Of a stretch of DNA of 35,274 nt, positions 5,899 through 12,704 are shown one piece after another. The stretch's first letter is position 1, and each line of letters begins with the position of its first letter. A program made the position numbers and the translations under genes. The notes below the pieces were generated by a model, which searched no databases, had not been told where the DNA came from, and saw only the letters and a list, made by a program, of their open reading frames with translations. The stretch is from JBBDXS01 sp964418365 (GTDB lineage Bacteria > Chloroflexota > Dehalococcoidia > DSTF01 > RBG-16-68-14): assembly GCA_964418365.1 (NCBI GenBank), contig CAYQLM010000025.1:1-35274 (forward strand), written 5' to 3'.

Positions 5899-6732
5899 AT
5901 GGTCACAGAAGAAAGAGTAACGCTGAGCGACGAGAGGGTAAAGGTCATCTTCGGTGACCTCCTCGATTCCCTGCGTCAGCTGATCATAAAGCATCGCATC
6001 ACCGAGTCCGAACACAGAGCGCTTATTGAGTTCGTCTCTGAAATGGGCAGCCTGGGATATGAGGTCCCGCTGTGGTTCGACATATTCCTGGGCGTCACCG
6101 TGGACAACGTAACCTATGACTACTACAACCAGATGGGTGGTACGCCCTCGAACATCCTGGGGCCCTTCTACCTCGAGGGGGCGCCACTCCGCTCGCCTCC
6201 CTATCGACTTGGCCGCGACGACGAGCCCGGCGACGTGGTCTTCGTCTCTGGCATCGTCCTGGACGCCAAGACGGGGGCACCCATCCCGGACGCGCTGCTC
6301 GATATCTGGCAGACCAGCGGCAACGGGATGTACGATCACCTGGACCCCGATCAGCCCGACTTCAACATGCGCGGAAAGTTCCCCACCGACCAGGAGGGGC
6401 GCTTCCAGTTCCGGACCGTCATCCCCCAGCCTTACGAAATCCCCAAAGACGGACCCACCGGCCGGCTGCTGGCCATGCTCGGTCACCACGCCTGGCGGCC
6501 AAAGCACATCCATTTCAAGATCTCCCGCGATAGCTACCTGCCTGTGACCACCCAGGTGTACTTCGAAGGCGATCCGTGGCTCCATGACGACGTTGTGGAG
6601 GGTGCTCCGAAGCCGGAGCTGGTAACTCGGCTTGAGAAGCAGGACAGCCTTAAGGAGATCGAGAGTAAGGGCCTCGACCGCCCCTTCTTTACCGCGCGCT
6701 TCGACTTCAGGCTGGTGCCAGCTACGTCGTGA
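5899..6732 (+). CDS. Intradiol ring-cleavage dioxygenase (catechol or hydroxyquinol 1,2-dioxygenase type)
   Basis: A 277-residue non-haem Fe(III) dioxygenase that opens catechol-type rings between the two hydroxyls. The N-terminal helical dimerisation domain (about 1-95) is followed by GPFYLEGAP and the beta-sandwich core. Expected iron ligands are all present: Tyr145 (GMYDHLDPD), Tyr179 (PYEIPKDGPTG), His203 and His205 (RPKHIHF). The length fits catechol or hydroxyquinol enzymes rather than the shorter protocatechuate subunits. AGGAG at 5888-5892 sits 6 bases before the ATG. No muconate cycloisomerase or maleylacetate reductase is adjacent, so it is an isolated catabolic gene inside the island. 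Confidence 0.93.
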   Translation: MVTEERVTLSDERVKVIFGDLLDSLRQLIIKHRITESEHRALIEFVSEMGSLGYEVPLWFDIFLGVTVDNVTYDYYNQMGGTPSNILGPFYLEGAPLRSPPYRLGRDDEPGDVVFVSGIVLDAKTGAPIPDALLDIWQTSGNGMYDHLDPDQPDFNMRGKFPTDQEGRFQFRTVIPQPYEIPKDGPTGRLLAMLGHHAWRPKHIHFKISRDSYLPVTTQVYFEGDPWLHDDVVEGAPKPELVTRLEKQDSLKEIESKGLDRPFFTARFDFRLVPATS

Positions 6733-6734
6733 CG

Positions 6735-6875
6735 TTGGCCCGCAGATGGCCGGGCGCAATGCAACTCTACGAAAGCGCGGGGTACAAACCGGATGCCACC
6801 TCGACCGAGTCGAGGCATGCGCCTGAATTGATGGAGGTCAGCCTTCTCAAAAGGCTCGAACGTTCCACGCAATAG
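6735..6875 (+). pseudogene. GNAT acetyltransferase 3' remnant
   Basis: Starting just after the dioxygenase stop, one frame encodes the C-terminal end of a GNAT N-acetyltransferase. It has ARRWPGAMQLYESAGYKP, the classic A-x-x-L-Y-E-x-x-G-Y/F element, and then MEVSLLKRLE before a stop. The acetyl-CoA-binding domain that should precede it is absent and no start codon is plausible. The stop lies 4 bases before the intact yraN ATG. It is a second broken gene at an island boundary and fits repeated insertion and deletion at this spot. Confidence 0.7.
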
Positions 6876-6879
6876 ACCC

Positions 6880-7248
6880 ATGACCTCCCGCCGCGACCTC
6901 GGTGACTTTGGCGAGCGGGTGGCGGCCGCGCACCTCGAGTCGAAGGGCTATCGCATTCTGGCGACGCGCTTTCGCGTGCGCGAGGGCGAGGTCGATATCG
7001 TGGCGCAGCGCGACGGCGTCGTCGCCTTCGTCGAGGTGAAGACGCGGCGCGGCGACACGATGGGCACGGCGGTGGAAGGTGTCGGTGCCGTGAAGGCGCG
7101 GCGGCTGCTCGTGGCGGCCGAGGCGTTCGGGCAAGCGCACCCAGAGCTGCCGGAGGGCCGGCGCATCGATGTGATCGCGATCGATCTCGACGGCAGCGGG
7201 CGGGTGGTGTCGGTGGAGCACATCGAGAACGCGATCGAAGAAATGTAG
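6880..7248 (+). CDS. yraN: YraN / UPF0102-family nuclease-like protein
   Basis: A 122-residue protein of the UPF0102 family, with a restriction-endonuclease-like fold predicted to act on DNA. The PD-(D/E)xK pattern is visible as Asp39 in GEVDIVA and Glu52-x-Lys54 in FVEVKTRRG. The family N-terminus RRDLGDFGERVAAAHL is intact here and duplicated as orphan fragments at 4030 and 5655. The length is normal. The stop TAG is supplied by an intergenic palindromic repeat beginning at 7245, so the last residues may have been altered by that repeat. This is the apparent target gene of the upstream array. Confidence 0.93.
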   Translation: MTSRRDLGDFGERVAAAHLESKGYRILATRFRVREGEVDIVAQRDGVVAFVEVKTRRGDTMGTAVEGVGAVKARRLLVAAEAFGQAHPELPEGRRIDVIAIDLDGSGRVVSVEHIENAIEEM

Positions 7249-7323
7249 GGGAGGCCTTAAGGCCTCCCGCACGCTCCCGTATCTCAGAAACACGGCAGCG
7301 GGCGGCCTGAAGGCCGCCCCTAC
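7245..7323. repeat. Inverted pair of family 2 palindromes
   Basis: GTAGGGGAGGCC-TTAA-GGCC (7245 onward, ending in TCCC) and GGGCGGCC-TGAA-GGCC (7300 onward, ending in GCCCCTAC) are two palindromes in opposite orientation, 31 bases apart. The first contains the yraN stop codon. They open the 381-bp spacer 7249-7629, in which I see only repeats. Confidence 0.8.
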
Positions 7324-7381
7324 ACCAGCTCGTTGCTGATTTGCCGGCGATGGGCATGGAGATGTCTCATCAGGCGCCACG

Positions 7382-7430
7382 AGATTCCTCGCTGTCGTCC
7401 GCCTGTGGCGGACTAGCCGCTCGGAATGAC
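7382..7430. repeat. Family 3 repeat with inner hairpin
   Basis: AGATTCCTCGCTGTC then GTCCGCC-TGT-GGCGGAC (7397-7413) then TAGCCGCTCGGAATGAC. The same outer ends with other inner hairpins occur at 30514, 30665, 18087 and 33045. Confidence 0.7.
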
Positions 7431-7487
7431 GGGGTGCACTCGACAGGCTGAAGCCTTGTCCCACAGATGATTTCGGGGCAGCAGGGC

Positions 7488-7511
7488 GGGCGACCTGAAG
7501 GTCGCCCCTAC
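7488..7511. repeat. Family 2 palindrome
   Basis: GGGCGACC-TGAA-GGTCGCCC followed by CTAC. Same family as 7300-7323, with compensating stem changes (GCGACC for GCGGCC), so the stem rather than the exact sequence is conserved. Confidence 0.75.
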
Positions 7512-7542
7512 ATTGGCCGGCGGCGCGGCGGAGGGCGTGTAA

Positions 7543-7581
7543 CCCTCACCCCCGGCCCCTCTCCCGCCAGCGGGAGAGGGG
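7543..7581. repeat. Intergenic palindromic repeat, family 1, copy 4
   Basis: CCCTCACCCCCGGCCCCTCT followed by a CCCGCCAGCGGG hairpin tip and AGAGGGG. A partial opposite arm TCGGGGTGAG lies at 7590-7599, so this copy may be a near-complete inverted pair. Confidence 0.8.
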
Positions 7582-7629
7582 TGACGGCAGTCGGGGTGAG
7601 AGAGGGCGTGTCGGTATACTGGGGGCGCG

Positions 7630-7986
7630 ATGCCGATCTATGAGTACGGCTGCCAGGCGTGCGGGAAGCGCACGAGCGTGTTCGTGCGGAGCATGTCGAC
7701 GGCGGTGCGGGCAAAGTGCGAGCACTGCGGCAGCGCAAAGCTGCGCCGGCTGATCTCGCGGGTCGTTGTCGCGCGAGCGAAGGGCGGCGGCGATGACTTC
7801 GACGAGAGCATGCTGGCGGGCGTAGACGAGAGCGACCCGCGCAGCATGGCCCGCTTCGCGCGGCGGATGCGCGACGAGATGGGCGAGGACATGGGGCCGG
7901 ACTTCGACGAAGCGATCGCGCAGATGGAGGACGGCCAGATGCCGGACGACATGGCCGGCGGCGACGACTGGTCGATGGACGACTGA
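7630..7986 (+). CDS. FmdB-family zinc-ribbon protein (first paralogue)
   Basis: A 118-residue FmdB-type protein. The N-terminal ribbon MPIYEYGCQACGK carries Cys8 and Cys11, and CEHC carries Cys30 and Cys33, which together should bind one zinc. The rest is helical and acidic, ending in a DDWSMDD tail. The family's role is poorly defined; members are annotated as putative regulators. The stop TGA overlaps the ATG of the next FmdB gene by one base, so the genes are translationally coupled and share ancestry. Confidence 0.85.
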   Translation: MPIYEYGCQACGKRTSVFVRSMSTAVRAKCEHCGSAKLRRLISRVVVARAKGGGDDFDESMLAGVDESDPRSMARFARRMRDEMGEDMGPDFDEAIAQMEDGQMPDDMAGGDDWSMDD

Positions 7987-8324
7987 TGCCGATCTACGAG
8001 TACACCTGCGCGGACTGCCGCCGCCTCACGAGCGTCTTCACGAAGTCGATGGACGCCGAGAAGAAGCCGGCGTGCCAGCACTGCGGCGGCAAAAAGCTCT
8101 CGCGCGCGCTGTCGAAGTTCGCGTACCACAAGTCGGAGCAGCGCATCCTGGAGGAGTACGGCTCGGAGCCGCGCTCGCTGGAGGACTACAAGGACCCGCG
8201 CCAGATCGGACGGTGGGCGGAGCGCAAGTTCGAGGAGTACGGGATGGATATGCCGGACAAGGCCCGGGAGATGATCGATGCGGCGCGCGAAGGCGAGCTG
8301 CCTTCGCCGGTGAACGAGCTGTAG
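7986..8324 (+). CDS. FmdB-family zinc-ribbon protein (second paralogue)
   Basis: A 112-residue paralogue of the preceding protein. It has the same ribbon (MPIYEYTCADCRR with Cys8 and Cys11, CQHC with Cys30 and Cys33) but a different C-terminal region with Tyr- and Glu-rich segments such as ILEEYGSEPRSLEDYKD. The N-terminal similarity and unrelated tails suggest duplication followed by specialisation. Its stop is 2 bases before the ATG of the translin-family gene, so all three genes form one operon. Confidence 0.85.
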   Translation: MPIYEYTCADCRRLTSVFTKSMDAEKKPACQHCGGKKLSRALSKFAYHKSEQRILEEYGSEPRSLEDYKDPRQIGRWAERKFEEYGMDMPDKAREMIDAAREGELPSPVNEL

Positions 8325-8326
8325 CG

Positions 8327-8968
8327 ATGGAGACCGTTCGCGACCAGCTCGACCCGATCATGGACAACGTGCGCGCCGTCTTCGCGGACAAGAATACGGC
8401 GCGCGAGAAGGCGCTGCCGCTCTGCCGCGAAGCGATCCGCCATTCGGCGAACGCGATCCGGGCGGTGCACCGCACGGAGTTCGGCCAGGCCGAGGAGCTG
8501 ATCGGCCGCGTGCGGGACTTGCTGAGCGAGGCGAAGCGCGCGCTGCAGGCGCATCAGGACACGTATCACGCAGGGTTCGTTCACGACTCGCAGAAGGAGT
8601 ACGCGGAGGCGAGCATCACGCTGGCCGTGATCGCGGGGCGGCCGCTGCCGACGCCGGGCGACCTGGACATCGAGCTGCCGGCGTACCTGAACGGGATGGG
8701 CGAGGCCGTCGGCGAGCTGCGGCGGCACCTGCTCGACCGGCTGCGTGGCGGCGATGTCGAGCACTGCGAATCGATCCTGGCGGCGATGGACGACATGTAT
8801 AGCGTGCTGGTGACCATGGACTACCCAGACGCGATGACGGGCGGCCTGCGCCGGACGACGGACTCGGTGCGCGGCATTCTGGAGCGCACGCGGGGCGATC
8901 TGACGGTGTCGGTGCGGCAGCGCGAGCTGGAGCGGAAGCTGGCGGAGTTCGACCGGCGGTTATCGTAA
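8327..8968 (+). CDS. Translin-family nucleic-acid-binding protein
   Basis: A 213-residue, almost wholly helical protein resembling the prokaryotic translin family (COG2178-type). Eukaryotic translin binds single-stranded DNA and RNA, and with TRAX cleaves RNA. Supporting segments are the acidic SQKEYAEASITLAVIAGRPL, the LPAYLNGMGEAVGELRRHLL helix, and MDDMYSVLVTMDYPDAMTGG leading into a basic C-terminal helix. I chose the ATG at 8327, 2 bases after the upstream stop. A longer open frame back to 8072 overlaps the FmdB gene and is not credible. Bacterial function unknown. Confidence 0.75.
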   Translation: METVRDQLDPIMDNVRAVFADKNTAREKALPLCREAIRHSANAIRAVHRTEFGQAEELIGRVRDLLSEAKRALQAHQDTYHAGFVHDSQKEYAEASITLAVIAGRPLPTPGDLDIELPAYLNGMGEAVGELRRHLLDRLRGGDVEHCESILAAMDDMYSVLVTMDYPDAMTGGLRRTTDSVRGILERTRGDLTVSVRQRELERKLAEFDRRLS

Positions 8969-8979
8969 ACCTCGGGTAG

Positions 8980-9007
8980 TTGTTCGTAAGCCACCCCGTG
9001 ATAGCAT
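8980..9007 (+). promoter_or_regulatory. Possible promoter before the cohesin-domain gene
   Basis: TTGTTC (8980-8985) and TAGCAT (9002-9007) are 16 bp apart and upstream of the gene at 9063. The match is moderate, but position and spacing are right. Confidence 0.3.
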
Positions 9008-9062
9008 CGTAAGCAGCAGTGCGCCGCCCGGCGCGCCAAGTGCAGCCAGGAAGGAACGCCCG

Positions 9063-9734
9063 ATGAACGGACTCGGTAAAGTACGGCTTGGCTTGGCCGC
9101 GACGCTAGCGGCCGTGTTGGTCGGTGCGGGCGCATTGCTGCTCGTATCGCAAGCATCCGCGGTGAGCGGTACGCTGACCGTCGGCTCTGTCACGCTCGCG
9201 CCAGGCGGCCAGGCGACGGTGGACATTCGCGCGAACGTCCCGACACCGGGACTCGGCGCCTGGACGCTGGACCTGTCGTACGACCCTGCCAAGGTGTCGA
9301 TCGTAAGCTGCGCTCCCGCGCCTTCGCACAGCGAGTGCAACACCCACTACGGAGCGAACACGATCCGGCTCGTGGGCGCAACGGGACCGGGGCTGATAGG
9401 TGATGTGAGCCTCGCGACGATCACATTCCATTCGCTGGCCGCCAGCGGGTCGGCGTGCAGCGTGATGCCGATCGGGATTTCGCCGACGCTGTTCGTTGAC
9501 GCTACCACCGGAGGCCCGCAGCCGATCACCGTCACCGCGACGAACGGATCGCTACAGTGCCCAGCGGCGCCGACTGCCGCGCCAACCGCGACTCCACTGC
9601 CCCAACTCGTGGTTTCCGGTGCAGGATCCGGCGCGGACGGTTCGTCGAGCGGGTGGCTGATCGCCCTGGCAGGCGTTGGCGTCGCAGGGCTGGCCGGCTA
9701 CGGCGCCGTGCGTCTCCGGACGAAGCAGCGCTAG
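9063..9734 (+). CDS. Cell-surface protein with one cohesin-like domain and a C-terminal membrane anchor
   Basis: A 223-residue exported protein. A signal peptide (about 1-33, LAATLAAVLVGAGALLLVSQ then ASA) precedes a cohesin-type beta-sandwich (about 35-165). Landmarks are TLTVGSVTLAPGGQATVDI, GLGAWTLDLSYDP, GDVSLATITF and a closing TNGSLQC. A Pro/Thr/Ala-rich linker follows. Residues about 195-216 form a membrane helix ending in RLRTKQR, so the domain should face outward from the membrane. AAGGA lies before the ATG with normal spacing. Cohesin domains bind dockerins, and a dockerin protein is encoded at 13622-15316. Pairing of the two is only inference. Confidence 0.8.
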   Translation: MNGLGKVRLGLAATLAAVLVGAGALLLVSQASAVSGTLTVGSVTLAPGGQATVDIRANVPTPGLGAWTLDLSYDPAKVSIVSCAPAPSHSECNTHYGANTIRLVGATGPGLIGDVSLATITFHSLAASGSACSVMPIGISPTLFVDATTGGPQPITVTATNGSLQCPAAPTAAPTATPLPQLVVSGAGSGADGSSSGWLIALAGVGVAGLAGYGAVRLRTKQR

Positions 9735-9788
9735 AGATCGCGAAGGGCGAGGCGGCGGGTCGACCCCACGGCTCAGGAGCCAAACGTG

Positions 9789-9818
9789 TGGCAAGCTGCG
9801 TGCTCGACACGTTATAAT
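9789..9818 (+). promoter_or_regulatory. Promoter with consensus -10 before the cyclase fusion gene
   Basis: A perfect TATAAT (9813-9818) with a weak TGGCAA (9789-9794) 18 bp upstream. Transcription would begin near 9825, about 22 bases before the proposed TTG start at 9847, which supports that start and rules out upstream codons. Confidence 0.5.
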
Positions 9819-9846
9819 CGCGCATCCCACACCGGGCGGTGGAGCT

Positions 9847-12201
9847 TTGAGCCGATCACCTGGCGGCACACTAACCGTGCTCTTCACGGACCTCGTCAGC
9901 TCGACAGAGCTGATGCAGCGGCTTGGGGACGAGCAGGCGGATCGCGTCCGGCGCGCTCATTTCCGGGCGCTTCGCGACGCTGTCACCTCGCGCGGGGGCC
10001 TGGAAGTGAAGAGCGTGGGGGACGGCCTCATGGTCGTCTTCTCCAGCGCCCTCGACGCGGTGGCCTGCGCCGTCGCGATGCAGCAAGCCGTTCATGCCCA
10101 CAACCAGCGCAGCGAAGGGCCGCCGCTGGGCGTGCGCGTCGGGCTGAACGTGGGCGAGCCGATCCGGGAAGAGGCGGACTACTTCGGGACGCCGGTGGTC
10201 ATCGCGAAGCGCCTGTGCGATAGCGCGCAAGGCGGCCAGATCATCGTTTCGGAGCTGGTGAGACGGCTGGCAGGCGGACGCGCGGGCGTGGCGTTCCGCG
10301 ATCTCGCACCGCTGCGGCTCAAGGGCATTGCGGAGCCGCTGTCGGTCTGTGAAGTCGTCTGGGAGCCAGCCCCGGCGCCCCCTGTCTCGAGCGCATCCGA
10401 GGATGAGAGCGCTGGCCTGCTCGCGGAGGGAGAGGCGGCCGTTTTCGTCGGGCGAAGCCACGAGCTGGAGGAGCTCCGCCGCTGTTGGAAGGACGCTCGC
10501 GCCGGCCAGCGCCAGCTCGTGTTGCTGACGGGCGAGGCCGGGATCGGCAAGACGAGGCTCGCCGCCGAGTTCGCCCGCGAGGCTGTCGCGAGCGGCGCGG
10601 AGCCTTTCGTCGGGCGCGCGGAACGATCGGCTGGTTTCGCCAATCAGCCGTCCATCGCCTCAGCTCTTTCCGACAGCAAGCTCCCGAAGCCCGCTGTCCT
10701 CTTGCTGGACGACCTGCAGTGGGCTGACGCGGCGACCTTGGAGCTGCTGGCTCGAGCGGTTAGGCGGCAGCAGGAGTCGCCTTTGCTGATCATCGCGACG
10801 TATCGGGAGGCGGACGTGACATCTAAGGAGCCCGTTGCGGAGCTGGTGGGGGACCTGCGGCGTGAGCGGCTCGTGCGGCGCATCCTGGTGACCGGCCTCG
10901 CTGAGGCAGAGGTGGCTACGCTGGTCGCGTCGTGGGCGGGACAGCACGCGCCTGCGGAGCTCGCCCGGATGATCCACACGCGCACCGAGGGGAACCCGTT
11001 CTTCGTGGAAGAGGTGCTGCGCGACCTGGCCGAAACCGGAGCGATGTACGACGAGGACGGCCGGCTGCGCGGCGACCTCAGCCAGACGGGTATCCCGCAA
11101 GGCGCGAAAGAGATGATCTTGCGCCGCTTGTCGCGTCTCTCCGAGCAATGCAACAGCGTCCTCACGATCGCATCCGTGATCGGCCGCGAGTTCGGGATGG
11201 ACGCGCTGACGCGGGCGAGTGGCCTGCCCGACGAACAGCTGCTGGCGGCACTGGACGAGGCGGTGCGCGCGACGGTGATCCTTGAGGTGCCGCACATTGC
11301 CGGGCGGTACCGCTTCGCCCACGCGCTGATCCGCGAAGCGCTCTACGACGAGCTGACGACGACGCGTCGCGTGTATCTGCACGGCCAGACGCTGCAATAC
11401 GCCGACAGCGACGGCGTGAAGCTCGCCTACGAGGTGCTGGGCGCGGCGGGCCCGTACGTCATCGCCATCGGGCTGACCAACTGCCCGGCCGTACGCACGC
11501 GGAGCTGGAACACCGTCCAGCGCTGGGACCGCCTGGCGCAACACTGTCGCCTGATCCTGTACGACCGTCGCGGCGTTGGCTGCTCCGAAGCGCCGGACCG
11601 GGGATACAGCCTGGGGCGGAGCGTGGAGGACATCAAGGCCGTGCTGGACGCGGCCGGCGTCGAGCGGGCGATCCTGTGGGGCGCGACCGACGGCGGGCCG
11701 CTCGCGATCGCGTTCGCGGTGCACTACACGGAGCGCGTCGCCGGGCTGCTGCTGCTCGGCACGACAGCGAAATACACGAGCGACGAGAGCTTTCCTTGGG
11801 GCGCGAACATCGCCATAGAGTCGTTCCAGCGCGCGGACTCGGTCGACCGCGGGCGCGCGCTGTCGCAGCTCAGCCAGACGAGGACCAGAGGCACGCCGAG
11901 CGCCGAAACCAGCCTGGACGCGATGGTGGAGGTGCTGGACCGCGTTCCGCGCGGTGCCTGGTCGAAGCTCATCCTCGGCCTCGGCGCCGGGGACGCCAGG
12001 TCGCTGCTCTCGGAGGTGCGCGCGCCGACGCTCATCGTCCACGACCCGGACAACAGCTACATCCCTGTGGGAGCTGCGCAGTACCTCCACGAGCATATCG
12101 CGGGTAGCGAGCTGTTGATCACGGAAGAATGGGGCAAGCCGCTGCTGGGCGACGCCGTGTACGATGCGATCGGCCGGTTTCTCAAGCGCGTGATTGGATA
12201 A
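9847..12201 (+). CDS. Class III nucleotide cyclase / AAA ATPase / alpha-beta hydrolase fusion protein
   Basis: A 784-residue multidomain signalling protein. Residues about 8-172 form a class III cyclase domain, with metal-binding Asp15 (FTDLVSST) and Asp59 (KSVGDGL). The usual V-N-x-A-A-R-L segment reads VVIAKRL, losing the conserved Asn. Residues about 198-510 resemble a STAND/AAA_16 ATPase with Walker A GEAGIGKT (229-236) and Walker B LLLDDLQWAD. Only 49 residues separate the two, much less than usual, so an internal segment seems to be missing. Residues about 515-784 are an alpha/beta-hydrolase domain whose nucleophile elbow is GATDG (Thr614 in place of Ser), and no clear catalytic His is seen near the end. 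The TTG start is chosen from promoter position and domain start. Confidence 0.85.
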   Translation: MSRSPGGTLTVLFTDLVSSTELMQRLGDEQADRVRRAHFRALRDAVTSRGGLEVKSVGDGLMVVFSSALDAVACAVAMQQAVHAHNQRSEGPPLGVRVGLNVGEPIREEADYFGTPVVIAKRLCDSAQGGQIIVSELVRRLAGGRAGVAFRDLAPLRLKGIAEPLSVCEVVWEPAPAPPVSSASEDESAGLLAEGEAAVFVGRSHELEELRRCWKDARAGQRQLVLLTGEAGIGKTRLAAEFAREAVASGAEPFVGRAERSAGFANQPSIASALSDSKLPKPAVLLLDDLQWADAATLELLARAVRRQQESPLLIIATYREADVTSKEPVAELVGDLRRERLVRRILVTGLAEAEVATLVASWAGQHAPAELARMIHTRTEGNPFFVEEVLRDLAETGAMYDEDGRLRGDLSQTGIPQGAKEMILRRLSRLSEQCNSVLTIASVIGREFGMDALTRASGLPDEQLLAALDEAVRATVILEVPHIAGRYRFAHALIREALYDELTTTRRVYLHGQTLQYADSDGVKLAYEVLGAAGPYVIAIGLTNCPAVRTRSWNTVQRWDRLAQHCRLILYDRRGVGCSEAPDRGYSLGRSVEDIKAVLDAAGVERAILWGATDGGPLAIAFAVHYTERVAGLLLLGTTAKYTSDESFPWGANIAIESFQRADSVDRGRALSQLSQTRTRGTPSAETSLDAMVEVLDRVPRGAWSKLILGLGAGDARSLLSEVRAPTLIVHDPDNSYIPVGAAQYLHEHIAGSELLITEEWGKPLLGDAVYDAIGRFLKRVIG

Positions 12202-12257
12202 TCCGCCGGGGGACGGCGTCAGCGCCGGTTCTGAACCGGCGGGAGGAGGAGCACACC

Positions 12258-12704
12258 ATGCCACCGATGAGTACAACGAGGACATTCATTCAAGCGCTTC
12301 AGACGAAGCAGACCAACACCACGAGAGCCTTGGACCTACTCCTTGCGAGGAACCCCAGCGGGCCGCCACACCCGCAACAGGCCATCTTGGGAAGCTTGCA
12401 GGCTGCGGATGTCAGCGGTGTTCTGCCGGCTTGGGTCAAGCTCGGCCTGACGGGCGCCGGCGTTACGCCGGGCGCAGAGATGGATCACATCGACAGCTGG
12501 CCGAACAAGGATGACATCAGAAAGGCCGCGATTGTGGCCATCGAAGCGAACCGATCGATCAAGTTCTTCTGGGATTTGCACGATGGCCACGATGAGGAGA
12601 ACCAGATCGATGACTCCGGCACGGGCGACATTATCATCACGTGCCGCACCCCTCGGCGGAAGGTGCGGCATGAAGGTCCGGACAGTATCGCGGTCGACGT
12701 CTAG
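12258..12704 (+). CDS. Hypothetical protein
   Basis: A 148-residue soluble protein of unknown family. GGAGGAGG (12242-12249) lies 8 bases before the ATG at 12258, a strong reason to accept this start. The N-terminal half is polar and helical, with a Pro-rich turn (SGPPHPQQA). The C-terminal half is acidic and contains WDLHDGHDEENQIDDSGTGD followed by strands and a basic RTPRRKVRHEG. I see no signal peptide, membrane segment or known motif. The stop overlaps that of the convergent isocitrate-lyase-family gene in the shared tetranucleotide CTAG. Base composition is slightly less GC-rich than the neighbours. Confidence 0.7.
   Translation: MPPMSTTRTFIQALQTKQTNTTRALDLLLARNPSGPPHPQQAILGSLQAADVSGVLPAWVKLGLTGAGVTPGAEMDHIDSWPNKDDIRKAAIVAIEANRSIKFFWDLHDGHDEENQIDDSGTGDIIITCRTPRRKVRHEGPDSIAVDV

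Noticed and set aside
7249..7629. tRNA or small RNA gene in the repeat-rich spacer
   Set aside because: Hairpins are explained by repeat families 1-3. No T-loop sequence, cloverleaf or terminator with a T run was seen.
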